In this document: positions 15,657 to 25,061 of the stretch, in pieces
Position numbering within the stretch: position 1 is the first letter of the stretch
How the letters are laid out: each line of letters starts with the position of its first letter
Assembly: GCA_965224795.1 (NCBI GenBank)
Contig: CBDDAE010000002.1
Span: forward strand, 744,001 to 808,000
Origin: NVTR01 sp036480115
GTDB lineage: Bacteria; Pseudomonadota; Alphaproteobacteria; Rhodobacterales; Rhodobacteraceae
DNA: 64,000 nt
Direction: 5' to 3'
Made by a program: the position numbers and the translations under genes
The notes under the pieces: model-generated
Told to the model about the DNA's origin: nothing
Database searches by the model: none
The model's input: only the letters and a program-made list of their open reading frames with translations

Positions 15657-18404
15657 GTGCCTGACGGGCTGATTTGCGCTTCAAGCGCTATTTTCGATGT
15701 GGCCACTGTAACGGCAAGTATTGATGCGGCTGTGGTGGATGCCCCGGATCAAAAAACAATTCGCAAGGCTGCTGTCGAGGCCATCAACAGGTCACGTGGC
15801 AATGGGCGCGAAAACATAGCGGCGGCTTTTCGTTTGGATCCTAGAACTGCCCGTGCTGCCCATAGAACCTATGCCTACCAAACCGATCTGGTCATTTGCA
15901 CGGTGCTGGATGTGGCCACGCGACATTTGCATCCAAACCCCAACCCAACCAAAGGCGAGCAACTGGCCCTGTTGGCGGTTGGCGGATATGGCCGGGCGGA
16001 GATGGCGCCGCATTCGGATGTCGATCTGCTGTTTTTGACTCCCTATAAAATGACCGGTTGGGCCGAAAGCGTGATTGAAAGCATGCTGTATATCCTGTGG
16101 GACCTGCACCTAAAAGTTGGCTATTCGAGCCGCACGATCAAAGATTGTATTCGGCTGGGGCGAGAAGACTACACTATTCGCACAGCACTTCTTGAGCATC
16201 GCTTTCTTGCCGGCGACAGTGTGCTTGGCGATGCATTGTCAGCCCGGCTACGGCGCGAATTATTTCGCGGCACAGGCCCGGAATTTATTGAAGCCAAGCT
16301 GAAAGAGCGCGCACAGCGCCATAAAAAGCAGGGCGGTCAGCGCTATATGGTTGAGCCCAATGTAAAGGAAGGCAAAGGCGGTTTACGCGATTTGCAATCG
16401 CTGTTTTGGATCGACAAATATGTACATGGCATCAAGGAGACCGTTGAACTTGTACGCCTCAAGGTATTCAGCCAAGACGAATATGACGATTTTGATGCGG
16501 CAGAGAATTTTCTGATGGCCGTGCGTTGCCATTTGCATCTGATCACCGATCGCCCGATGGATAAGCTAACGTTTGATCGCCAGGTCGAAGTGGCCCAGGC
16601 CATGGGGTACAGTGATGCTGCCGGGCGGCGCGCCGTGGAACACTTCATGCAGGATTATTTTCGCCACGCCACCCATGTGGGGGAATTAACGCGGATTTTC
16701 CTAACCGCGCTTGAAGCAAGGCACCTGAAAACAGAACCGCTGTTGGTGGGGCTGTTTCGGCGGCGAAAAAAGGTTAAAACCGGCTATAAAGTGGTGCAGA
16801 ACCGGTTAAATGTGGCCGGTGAAAAGCGGTTCCTGAAGGATAAGTTGAACCTGCTGCTAATCTTTGAAGAGGCCCTGCGCACCGGGTTGTTTTTACACCC
16901 CGATGCCATGCGCCTAATCGCCGCTAATCTGGATTTGATTGATGCCGATATGCAAAGTGATCCGCAGGCGGCGCGGATATTTCTTGATCTGCTGCTAAAG
17001 CATGGCAACCCGGAACGTGCCTTGCGCCGGATGAATGAGCTGGGATTGCTGGCGGCGTTTATCCCGGAATTTGAACCCATCGTGGCGATGATGCAATTCA
17101 ACATGTACCATTCCTATACGGTTGATGAACACACCATTCAGTGCATTTCCACCCTGGCGCAAATTGAGCGCGAAGAATTGGTCGAAGAGCTTCCCATTGT
17201 CAGTGGCATTTTGAAAACCGGGGTAAATCGCAAGATCTTATATGTGGCACTGCTGGTGCATGATCTGGGCAAAGGCCGGGATGAAGATCATTCAGTTTTG
17301 GGGGCAAAGATCGCCCGCAGTGTTGCGCCCCGTCTTGGACTTAAGCCAGATGAATGCGAAACCGTTGAATGGCTGGTGCGTAACCATTTGTTGATGTCAG
17401 ACGTGGCGCAAAAGCGCGATATTTCTGATCCGCGCACGGTGCGCGATTTTGCCAAGGCGGTGAAAACCAGCACCCGGCTGGACCTGCTGACGGTGCTGAC
17501 TGTTTGCGATATTCGCGGAGTGGGACCCGATACCTGGAACAACTGGAAAGCGGTGTTGATCCGTAATCTATACGGCGCCAGCATAGATGCGCTGGACACC
17601 GGGCTTGAGGAAATCAATGCCAAAGGTGGGGCCGACAAAGCAAAACGCGCCCTGCGCGCAGCCCTGCCCGATTGGGACAAGAAAGATATGCGCAAGGAAA
17701 CTGCGCGCCATTACCCGCCCTATTGGCAGGGATTGCCCACTTCAGCGCATGTGGTGTTTGCCAAATTGCTAAGGGATGTGCCCAGCGACAAGATTAAGAT
17801 TGATCTGTTCCCGGATGAAGACCGCGATGCCACCCGCATCTGTTTTGCCATTGCTGATCATCCAGGAATTTTTTCCCGCCTTGCCGGGGCGCTGGCGATC
17901 GTAGCTGCCAATGTGGTTGACGCGCGCACCTATACGTCAAAGGACGGGTTTGCCACTGCAGTATTCTGGATACAGGATACCAACGGCACGCCCTTTGCCA
18001 AGTCACGCCTGCCACGGTTGCGTACCATGATCGGCAAGACCCTGAAGGGCGAAGTCATCACCCGCGAAGCGCTGGTGGACCGCGACAGGATCAACAAACG
18101 TGAACGGGCCTTTGATGTGCCCACAACGGTTACCTTCGACAATGAAGGCAGCGAAATTTACACAATCATCGAAGTCGACACCCGGGATCGGGCCGGGTTG
18201 CTGTTTGATCTGACGCGCACCCTGGCCGACAACCATGTTTATATTGCGTCCGCAGTCATCGCGACATATGGCGAACAGGTGGTGGATACTTTTTACGTGA
18301 AAGACATGGTTGGCTTGAAATTCCATTCAGAAATGCGGTGCCAGTCCTTGGAACGAAAACTGCGCGCCGCCATTGTCGTCGGTGCACAAAGGGCGCGCAA
18401 CTGA
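15657..18404 (+). CDS. glnD: PII uridylyltransferase/uridylyl-removing enzyme
   Basis: Bifunctional nitrogen sensor that uridylylates PII (GlnB/GlnK) when glutamine is low and removes UMP when it is high. The nucleotidyltransferase motif is GGYGRAEM...SDVDLLFL, a GlnD-type PII-NT domain follows, then an HD hydrolase domain (HDLGKGRDEDHS) and two C-terminal ACT domains that bind glutamine (second: VDTRDRAGLLFDLTRTLAD). GTG 15657 gives ~915 residues and avoids overlap; TTG 15588 would give 938 and overlap the lipoprotein gene by 41 bases. Both starts are plausible. The stop overlaps the murJ start (TGATG). Confidence 0.94.
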   Translation: MPDGLICASSAIFDVATVTASIDAAVVDAPDQKTIRKAAVEAINRSRGNGRENIAAAFRLDPRTARAAHRTYAYQTDLVICTVLDVATRHLHPNPNPTKGEQLALLAVGGYGRAEMAPHSDVDLLFLTPYKMTGWAESVIESMLYILWDLHLKVGYSSRTIKDCIRLGREDYTIRTALLEHRFLAGDSVLGDALSARLRRELFRGTGPEFIEAKLKERAQRHKKQGGQRYMVEPNVKEGKGGLRDLQSLFWIDKYVHGIKETVELVRLKVFSQDEYDDFDAAENFLMAVRCHLHLITDRPMDKLTFDRQVEVAQAMGYSDAAGRRAVEHFMQDYFRHATHVGELTRIFLTALEARHLKTEPLLVGLFRRRKKVKTGYKVVQNRLNVAGEKRFLKDKLNLLLIFEEALRTGLFLHPDAMRLIAANLDLIDADMQSDPQAARIFLDLLLKHGNPERALRRMNELGLLAAFIPEFEPIVAMMQFNMYHSYTVDEHTIQCISTLAQIEREELVEELPIVSGILKTGVNRKILYVALLVHDLGKGRDEDHSVLGAKIARSVAPRLGLKPDECETVEWLVRNHLLMSDVAQKRDISDPRTVRDFAKAVKTSTRLDLLTVLTVCDIRGVGPDTWNNWKAVLIRNLYGASIDALDTGLEEINAKGGADKAKRALRAALPDWDKKDMRKETARHYPPYWQGLPTSAHVVFAKLLRDVPSDKIKIDLFPDEDRDATRICFAIADHPGIFSRLAGALAIVAANVVDARTYTSKDGFATAVFWIQDTNGTPFAKSRLPRLRTMIGKTLKGEVITREALVDRDRINKRERAFDVPTTVTFDNEGSEIYTIIEVDTRDRAGLLFDLTRTLADNHVYIASAVIATYGEQVVDTFYVKDMVGLKFHSEMRCQSLERKLRAAIVVGAQRARN

Positions 18405-19942
18405 TGGCGAATACACGGTTGATCAAGGGATTTTTGACCGTGGGCGTCTGGACCATGGCCAGCCGTATTATGGGGTTTGTACGTGATATTCTGATCGCCG
18501 CTTACCTAGGTGCAGGTCCGGTCGCCGAGGCCTTTGTGGTGGCGTTTTCGCTGCCAACAATGTTTCGCCGACTGTTTGCCGAGGGCGCGTTTAACATGGC
18601 CTTCATCCCGCTGTTTTCCAAAAAACTGGAACGCGATGACGGCGCGCTGGAATTTGCCCGCGATGCGTTTTCGGGGCTGGCAACGATATTGATTGTATTC
18701 ACCGTGATGGCGCAACTGCTGATGCCCTGGTTTGTATGGGCCATGGCAAGCGGCTTTGTTGGTGATGAGCGCTTTGATCTGGCTGTGGATTTCGGGCGCA
18801 TTACGTTTCCCTATATACTGTTCATTTCGCTAACTGCCCTGTTGTCCGGCGTGCTGAATGCCACCGGGCGCTTTGCGGCGGCGGCGGCGGCGCCTGTGCT
18901 GTTGAATATCGTTATGTCGCTGATGATGTTGTCGGCATTTCAGATGGGTTGGGACGTGGGGCGCGCACTTGTTTGGGCGGTACCCATTGGCGGCGTTGCC
19001 CAGTTTGCTTTGGTCTGGTGGACCGCATCGCGCGCCGGGTATCGGTTGATTCCGCGCTGGCCACGTATGACACCGGAACTGAAACGTCTGGCAATCATCG
19101 CCGCCCCTGCGGCGCTGGCGGGGGGCGTCGTGCAGATTAACCTGTTGGTAGGTCGGCAAGTGGCCAGCTTTTTTGACGGTTCAATCCAGTATCTGAACCT
19201 GGCAGACCGGTTGTATCAACTGCCGCTTGGTGTGGTGGCCATTGCTATTGGCGTAGTGTTACTGCCGGAATTGTCGCGCCGATTGCAGGCGGGCGACGCG
19301 CAGGCCGGGCGCGATGCGATGAACCGGGCGGGCGAATTTGCCTTGCTTTTGACATTACCCGCCGCCGTGGCCCTGATTGTTGTGCCTGAACCGTTGGTAT
19401 CGGTGCTATTTCAGCGCGGCCGCTTTACCCCGGAAGACGCTGCCGCTACAGCGCTGGTGGTGGCTATTTACGGGTTAGGCCTGCCGTCTTTTGTGATGCA
19501 AAAAGTGCTGCAGCCGCTGTATTTCGCCCGCGAAGACACAAAGACTCCGTTTAAATACGCGCTGGTTGCTATGGTCATCAACGCTGTGCTGGCCATCGGA
19601 TTGGCCCCCCACATTGGCTATCTGGCGGCGGCGGTGGGTACGACTTTGGCGGGCTGGGGTATGGTGATCTTGCTTTGGCGCGGCCTGCAATCCATGGGGG
19701 AAACCGCGCGATTTGATAGCCGCTTTATCCGGCGTGCGGCGCGCATAGCGTTGGCATCGCTTGGCATGGGGGCTGTGTTGTATCTGGTGGGCTTTCTGAT
19801 AAATCCAATATTTGCCATGGATGGTTGGCGTTATCTGGCGCTGGTGGCGCTGGTTGGCATTGGCATGCTCACCTATTTCATTCTGGCCCGCGCTTTGGGG
19901 GCGTTCCAACTGGCAGAACTGCGCAGCGCCGTCAAACGCTAA
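18404..19942 (+). CDS. murJ: Lipid II flippase MurJ
   Basis: 512-residue polytopic inner-membrane protein of the MOP superfamily (about 14 helices) that moves lipid II to the periplasmic face for peptidoglycan synthesis. The family signature is in the first helices: RIMGFVRDILIAAYLGAG and FRRLFAEGAFNMAFIPLF. Later it has the GVVQINLLVGRQVASFF and LYQLPLGVVAIAIGVVLLP segments. The ATG overlaps the glnD stop by one base. The glnD-murJ-trpS neighbourhood is common in Rhodobacterales. Confidence 0.95.
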   Translation: MANTRLIKGFLTVGVWTMASRIMGFVRDILIAAYLGAGPVAEAFVVAFSLPTMFRRLFAEGAFNMAFIPLFSKKLERDDGALEFARDAFSGLATILIVFTVMAQLLMPWFVWAMASGFVGDERFDLAVDFGRITFPYILFISLTALLSGVLNATGRFAAAAAAPVLLNIVMSLMMLSAFQMGWDVGRALVWAVPIGGVAQFALVWWTASRAGYRLIPRWPRMTPELKRLAIIAAPAALAGGVVQINLLVGRQVASFFDGSIQYLNLADRLYQLPLGVVAIAIGVVLLPELSRRLQAGDAQAGRDAMNRAGEFALLLTLPAAVALIVVPEPLVSVLFQRGRFTPEDAAATALVVAIYGLGLPSFVMQKVLQPLYFAREDTKTPFKYALVAMVINAVLAIGLAPHIGYLAAAVGTTLAGWGMVILLWRGLQSMGETARFDSRFIRRAARIALASLGMGAVLYLVGFLINPIFAMDGWRYLALVALVGIGMLTYFILARALGAFQLAELRSAVKR

Positions 19943-19950
19943 GCCTAGCC

Positions 19951-19988
19951 CATCTTCTTTTCCTAAATATCCCCGCCGGGGGCATCCT
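19951..19988 (-). repeat. Intergenic hairpin-ATATTT element, copy B
   Basis: On the minus strand, immediately after the rhomboid stop, the sequence is GCCCCCGGCGGGGATATTT followed by AGGAAAAGAAGATG. CCCC-CGGC-GGGG can form a tight hairpin before the AU-rich stretch. It is the cleanest of three copies in the window and also lies between the converging murJ and rhomboid genes, so it could end both transcripts. Confidence 0.6.
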
Positions 19989-19991
19989 ACC

Positions 19992-20678
19992 TTAACGCCC
20001 GCGCAACCGCTGCCTAAGGCGCGCTACCGCCCCCGGGATCAACAGGAACGACACCAAAAACCCGGTACCAAAGCCAAAGATATCTGCCAGCCAGTCCTTA
20101 TTGCTGCCAAAAGCGACACCAAACAGTAACTGTACCCCAACCAGAAAACCGATCAGACGAAACGCTTTTAGCCGAGATTCACCAGTACCGGCAAGGCTGG
20201 CCCACATCATGAATGTGTACGATCCTATCAACCCGTACACAGCCGGATAGCCGCCAATAAGGGGCGTGGCATCGTCCAGGATCAACCCATAGGCCAGTGC
20301 CCCGACAATGGCGGACAAAAAGAACACCACCAGTACGGCGATAGTGCCAAACACTTCTCCCACCATTTTTCCAAGCGCCAGCAGGAACACCAGAACCATG
20401 GCCGCATGGGTGAAATTGATATGGATAAACGGGTAAGTCACAAAGCGTATCAGATGTTCCAGCGGCCAGCTGCCGCGTTCAATCATCCAATCCAGGATCG
20501 GGCCGGAAAACGCATAGCTGCGATAGGTTTCCAACCGCCAGCCGATGGCTTCAGCCCCGCCGATAAAACCCCGCGCCCCGGCCTGCATCACCAGCTCAAT
20601 CCCAAGGATCAGCAGCGCCAGAAACACCACCACCGGGGGCAAAGGGTTGATCGGGGACTGATCATCGGGATGCGCCAT
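19992..20678 (-). CDS. Rhomboid-fold membrane protein lacking catalytic residues
   Basis: 228 residues from MAHPDDQ, with about six transmembrane helices in rhomboid order. A recognisable HINFTHAAMVL segment corresponds to the HxxxxHxxxN helix, and GGYPAVYGLIG to the active-site helix. In active rhomboids the latter reads GxSG; here the Ser position is Tyr. The catalytic His region reads SNKDWLADIFGFGTG with no His, and the oxyanion Asn of HxxxN is Val. It is therefore predicted to be a non-proteolytic rhomboid, conserved in this lineage from memory. Such proteins may bind membrane clients. It is divergent from trpS. Confidence 0.8.
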   Translation of the reverse strand: MAHPDDQSPINPLPPVVVFLALLILGIELVMQAGARGFIGGAEAIGWRLETYRSYAFSGPILDWMIERGSWPLEHLIRFVTYPFIHINFTHAAMVLVFLLALGKMVGEVFGTIAVLVVFFLSAIVGALAYGLILDDATPLIGGYPAVYGLIGSYTFMMWASLAGTGESRLKAFRLIGFLVGVQLLFGVAFGSNKDWLADIFGFGTGFLVSFLLIPGAVARLRQRLRGR

Positions 20679-20754
20679 TACGGTCCTTTCCTTGACGGGC
20701 TTGGGCTGCATGGGTAAGCGAGCGGGACTGATAATACCAGCACGGAGCATCGCC

Positions 20755-21786
20755 ATGGCCCAGACAACTTTTACCCCGCGCGTATTTTCCGGGATCAAGC
20801 CTTCGGGCGGGATTACCCTTGGGAATTATCTGGGGGCCTTCAAGCGCTGGGTGAACATGCAGGGCCCGGATTTTGAAACCACCTATTGCGTGGTGGATCT
20901 GCACGCCATTACCGTCTGGCAGGACCCGACGGAACTGGCCAACGCCACCCGAGAAACCGCCGCCGCGATGATTGCGTCGGGCATTGATACCGACAAATCA
21001 TCGCTGTTTGCCCAATCCCAGGTGCCGGCGCATGCGCAACTGGGCTGGGTGTTCAACTGTGTGGCGCGGGTTGGCTGGATGAACCGGATGACCCAGTTCA
21101 AGGACAAGGCGGGCAAGAACGCTGAAAAGGTATCGCTGGGGCTGTACGGCTATCCGGCGCTGATGGCAGCAGATATTCTGGTACACCACGCGACGCACGT
21201 ACCCGTGGGTGAAGATCAAAAACAGCATGTGGAACTGACCCGTGATATCGCTGCCAAATTTAACCACGATTATAAGGTTGATTTTTTTCCGATCACTGAA
21301 CCCGTCATTGAAGGTCCGGCCACACGGGTGATGAACCTGCGTGATGGATCCAAGAAAATGTCAAAATCCGGCGAAAGCGATATGGAACGGATCAACCTGA
21401 CCGATGGGGCTGATTTGATTTCGAAGAAGTTCAAGAAGGCTCGGACCGATCCTGAACCATTGCCTGACAATCTTGAGGCGCTAAAAGGCCGGGCCGAGGC
21501 GCGCAATCTGGTGGATATCTATGCCGGGCTGTCAGACACCACACCAGAGGCGGTGATCGCAGAATATGCCGGGGCCGGTTGGGGCCGGTTCAAACCGGCA
21601 CTGGCGGATCTGGCGGTAGCCAAACTGACGCCGATATCAGGTGAAATGTCACGGCTTATGGCAGACCCGGCAGAAATTGACCACCTGTTGGCCAAGGGGG
21701 CGGAACGCGCCGAAAGCGTGGCCCAGCCGATATTGGATCAGGTTTATGATATCGTCGGGTTTGTGCAGCGGCGGTCTGGTGTTTAG
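20755..21786 (+). CDS. trpS: Tryptophanyl-tRNA synthetase
   Basis: 343-residue class I aminoacyl-tRNA synthetase that charges tRNA-Trp. The N-terminal VFSGIKPSGGITLGNYLGA holds the HIGH-equivalent (LGNYLG), the active-site lid carries KMSKS (in DGSKKMSKSGESD), and VGEDQKQHVELTRDIA contacts tryptophan and ATP. ATG 20755 is chosen because homologues start a few residues before the PRVFSG strand. It converges on hutU with only 16 bases between stops and no evident terminator. Confidence 0.95.
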   Translation: MAQTTFTPRVFSGIKPSGGITLGNYLGAFKRWVNMQGPDFETTYCVVDLHAITVWQDPTELANATRETAAAMIASGIDTDKSSLFAQSQVPAHAQLGWVFNCVARVGWMNRMTQFKDKAGKNAEKVSLGLYGYPALMAADILVHHATHVPVGEDQKQHVELTRDIAAKFNHDYKVDFFPITEPVIEGPATRVMNLRDGSKKMSKSGESDMERINLTDGADLISKKFKKARTDPEPLPDNLEALKGRAEARNLVDIYAGLSDTTPEAVIAEYAGAGWGRFKPALADLAVAKLTPISGEMSRLMADPAEIDHLLAKGAERAESVAQPILDQVYDIVGFVQRRSGV

Positions 21787-21802
21787 GTCTGCACGACCCA
21801 GT

Positions 21803-23470
21803 TCAGTTTAATATTCCGGGCAAATTTAATTGCTGTTCACGGGCGCAATCCAGCGCAATGTCATAGCCCGCATCGGCGTGGCGCATGACACCTGTGGCCG
21901 GATCATTCCACAACACTCGTTCCAGCCGACGATCGGCATCTTTTGATCCATCACAGCAGATCACCATGCCGGAATGTTGCGAAAACCCCATGCCAACGCC
22001 GCCACCGTGGTGCAGTGAAACCCATGTCGCCCCGCTGGCGGTGTTTAGAAGCGCATTTAATAATGGCCAGTCCGACACAGCGTCTGAACCATCGCGCATG
22101 GCTTCGGTTTCGCGGTTGGGCGACGCCACCGAACCGCTGTCCAGATGGTCGCGGCCAATCACAATGGGGGCCGACAATTCGCCATTGCGCACCATTTCGT
22201 TGAACGCCAGTCCCAGCTTGTGCCGGATGCCCAAACCGACCCAGCAAATCCGCGCTGGCAACCCTTGGAATGCGATCCGTGCGCGGGCCATATCCAGCCA
22301 ATTGTGTAAATGCGCGTCATCCACCAGCTCTTTCACCTTGGCGTCGGTTTTGTAGATATCTTCGGGATCACCCGACAGTGCCACCCAGCGAAAGGGACCG
22401 ACACCACGACAAAAAAGCGGACGTATGTAGGCGGGTACAAAGCCGGGGAAGGCAAAGGCATCTTTCAGCCCTTCGTCCAGTGCAACCTGGCGAATATTGT
22501 TACCATAATCAAAAGTCGGCACGCCGGCATTGTGAAAATCGACCATCGCGGCCACGTGGGTCTTCATGCTGGCTTTGGCGGCTTTTTCTACTTCTTTGGG
22601 ATCAGTTTCCTGCTTTGCCTGCCATTGGGCCACGCTCCAATCCTGAGGCAGATAGCCATGGATCGGATCATGGGCGCTGGTTTGGTCTGTTACCATGTCG
22701 GGGCGAATGCCGCGTTTGTAAATTTCAGGAAAAACATCAGCTGCGTTACCAATCAGTGCCACTGACTTTGCATCGCCAGCGGCAGTCCATTTGTCGATCA
22801 TCGCAAGGGCTTCGCTCAGTGATGTCGTTTTTTCGTCGACATAGCGCGTGCGCAGTCGAAAATCAGCGCGGGTTTCGTCGCATTCAACGGCCAGACAGCA
22901 GGCCCCGGCCATGACTGCTGCCAGTGGTTGCGCACCGCCCATGCCACCAAGGCCAGCGGTCATAACCCATTTGCCAGTCAGGTTGCCATTGTAGTGCTGG
23001 CGCCCGGCCTCAACAAAAGATTCGTAGGTACCCTGCACGATGCCTTGGGTGCCAATGTATATCCATGACCCCGCCGTCATCTGGCCGTACATCATTAACC
23101 CCTTTTTATCGAGTTCATTGAAGTGATCCCAAGTCGCCCAGTGTGGCACAAGGTTTGAATTGGCAATCAATACGCGCGGCGCATTGGCATGGGTACGAAA
23201 CACCCCCACAGGTTTTCCCGATTGCACCAACATAGTTTCATCGTCTTCCAGCGTTTTCAGGGTTTCGACCATGGTGTCAAAATCCTGCCAGGTGCGTGCC
23301 GCCCGGCCAATGCCGCCATACACAACCAACTCATGCGGGTTTTCGGCCACATCCGGGTGCAGGTTGTTCATCAGCATCCGCAATGGCGCTTCGGTCTGCC
23401 AGCTTTTGGCGTTCAGCGTGGTGCCAGTTGGCGGGTAAACATCGCGGGAATTTTTACGGGGATCGGACAT
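21803..23470 (-). CDS. hutU: Urocanate hydratase
   Basis: 555-residue NAD+-dependent urocanase, step two of histidine degradation, converting urocanate to imidazolone propionate. The NAD-binding GLGGMGGAQPLAAVMAG motif with the following CDETRADFR is visible near residue 175, and the active-site Cys lies in the PLFCRGVGPFRW segment near residue 405. It is the last gene of the hutI-hutH-hutU transcript on the minus strand, 52 bases after hutH. Confidence 0.96.
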   Translation of the reverse strand: MSDPRKNSRDVYPPTGTTLNAKSWQTEAPLRMLMNNLHPDVAENPHELVVYGGIGRAARTWQDFDTMVETLKTLEDDETMLVQSGKPVGVFRTHANAPRVLIANSNLVPHWATWDHFNELDKKGLMMYGQMTAGSWIYIGTQGIVQGTYESFVEAGRQHYNGNLTGKWVMTAGLGGMGGAQPLAAVMAGACCLAVECDETRADFRLRTRYVDEKTTSLSEALAMIDKWTAAGDAKSVALIGNAADVFPEIYKRGIRPDMVTDQTSAHDPIHGYLPQDWSVAQWQAKQETDPKEVEKAAKASMKTHVAAMVDFHNAGVPTFDYGNNIRQVALDEGLKDAFAFPGFVPAYIRPLFCRGVGPFRWVALSGDPEDIYKTDAKVKELVDDAHLHNWLDMARARIAFQGLPARICWVGLGIRHKLGLAFNEMVRNGELSAPIVIGRDHLDSGSVASPNRETEAMRDGSDAVSDWPLLNALLNTASGATWVSLHHGGGVGMGFSQHSGMVICCDGSKDADRRLERVLWNDPATGVMRHADAGYDIALDCAREQQLNLPGILN

Positions 23471-23522
23471 GGATCAGGTTCCTTTGGCGTTAAAGGGCGA
23501 GGTGTTGCAAGGCGAACTGAAA

Positions 23523-25061
23523 TCATTGGGCCAGCTTGGGCAGTGCCGTATCGAGCGCCCCCAGGATATGCGCCGATCCAATAAGCTGACTGGCGGCCTC
23601 CAGATCGGGCGCAAGATACCGATCATCGCCAATGGTTTTCACGTCTTCGCGCAACCGGGCCAGCACCAATTGCAATGGCTGGCTGGTTTGCAGAGGGGCG
23701 CGAAATTCCACGCCTTGGGCCGCACATAACAGTTCGACCCCCAGAATGTAATTCAGGTTTTTCACCATCTGTTGCAGACGCCGCGCCCCATGGGCCGCCA
23801 TAGAAACGTGATCTTCCTGATTGGCGCTGGTGGGGGTGCTGTCGGTGACGCAGGGATTGGCCAGATGCTTATTTTCAGACATCAATGCGGCGGTTGTTAC
23901 CTCGGCGATCATCAGGCCGGAATTCAGGCCCGGATTAGGGGTCAGAAACGGCGGCAGGTCATGGCTAAGGGTCGGGTCCACCATCAGTGCTACGCGGCGC
24001 TGTGCAATAGCCCCAATTTCGGCCACGGCTAAGGCGATCATATCTGCGGCAAAACCCACGGGTTCCGCGTGGAAATTTCCGCCCGAAACGATCATGTCAG
24101 TATCCACCAGCACCAGCGGGTTATCGGTGGCAGCGTTGGCTTCTATTTCAAGCGTAGCTGCCGCCTGTCGCAACACGTCCATCGCCGCCCCTGTGACCTG
24201 CGGCTGACAGCGGATGCAATAGGGGTCTTGCACGCGGGTGTCGCCCTTAAGGTGGCTTTCACGAATGACTGATCCGTCAAGCAAGGCGCGTATGGCCGCT
24301 GCTGCTTCGATCTGACCCCGGTGGCCGCGCAGGGCGTGGATTTCCGGCTGGGTTGGCGCAGTTGAGCCCATGATCGCATCGGTGGACATGGCCGACGTCA
24401 CCAGTGCATTTTGCGCCCCGCGCCATGCCTGAAACAGCCCGGCCAGTGCAAATGCTGTGGAAAATTGGGTTCCGTTAATAAACGCCAGCCCTTCCTTGGG
24501 GCCAAGGGTGATGGGCGACAGCCCAGCCGCATTCAGCGCTTTGTCACCGGGCAAGATACGTCCGTCATATTCAGCCTGCCCTTCACCGATCAGCACCGCC
24601 GTCATATGGGCCAAAGGCGCCAGATCACCGGACGCCCCTACCGAGCCTTGCGCCGGAATAATCGGGGTGACGCCGCGCAACAGCATAGCTTCAAGCAGTT
24701 CAATTCGATCCCAGCCAACACCGGATGCCCCGCGTCCAAAGGACAGCAGCTTCAGAGACATCATCAGGCGGACCATACGGGTTGGAATGGCATCGCCCAC
24801 CCCGCAGCAATGGCTAAGGATCAGATTGCGTTGCAAAGTTTCGGCATCTTCCGGCGCTATCTTGATGTTGGCCAGTTTGCCAAAGCCGGTATTGACGCCA
24901 TAAACTGGCACCGTGCCATTGGCGGCAGCCGCGATGCGTTTGGCGGCCAATTCCACAGCCGTTTGGCAGGAGCGATCAAGAACAATACTGGTCTGGTTCC
25001 AATAAATATCGGCCAGTTGTGCAAGCGGTACTTCACCGGGCACCAAAGTCAGCGTTTTCAT
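23523..25061 (-). CDS. hutH: Histidine ammonia-lyase
   Basis: 512-residue enzyme that removes ammonia from L-histidine to give trans-urocanate. The Ala-Ser-Gly triad that forms the MIO prosthetic group by autocatalytic cyclisation is at residues 143-145 within GSVGASGDLAPLAH. The active-site Tyr region (VYGVNTGFG, residues 53-61) and the QEDHVSMAAHGARR segment are intact. Its ATG overlaps the hutI stop by four bases, so the two are coupled. Confidence 0.97.
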   Translation of the reverse strand: MKTLTLVPGEVPLAQLADIYWNQTSIVLDRSCQTAVELAAKRIAAAANGTVPVYGVNTGFGKLANIKIAPEDAETLQRNLILSHCCGVGDAIPTRMVRLMMSLKLLSFGRGASGVGWDRIELLEAMLLRGVTPIIPAQGSVGASGDLAPLAHMTAVLIGEGQAEYDGRILPGDKALNAAGLSPITLGPKEGLAFINGTQFSTAFALAGLFQAWRGAQNALVTSAMSTDAIMGSTAPTQPEIHALRGHRGQIEAAAAIRALLDGSVIRESHLKGDTRVQDPYCIRCQPQVTGAAMDVLRQAAATLEIEANAATDNPLVLVDTDMIVSGGNFHAEPVGFAADMIALAVAEIGAIAQRRVALMVDPTLSHDLPPFLTPNPGLNSGLMIAEVTTAALMSENKHLANPCVTDSTPTSANQEDHVSMAAHGARRLQQMVKNLNYILGVELLCAAQGVEFRAPLQTSQPLQLVLARLREDVKTIGDDRYLAPDLEAASQLIGSAHILGALDTALPKLAQ

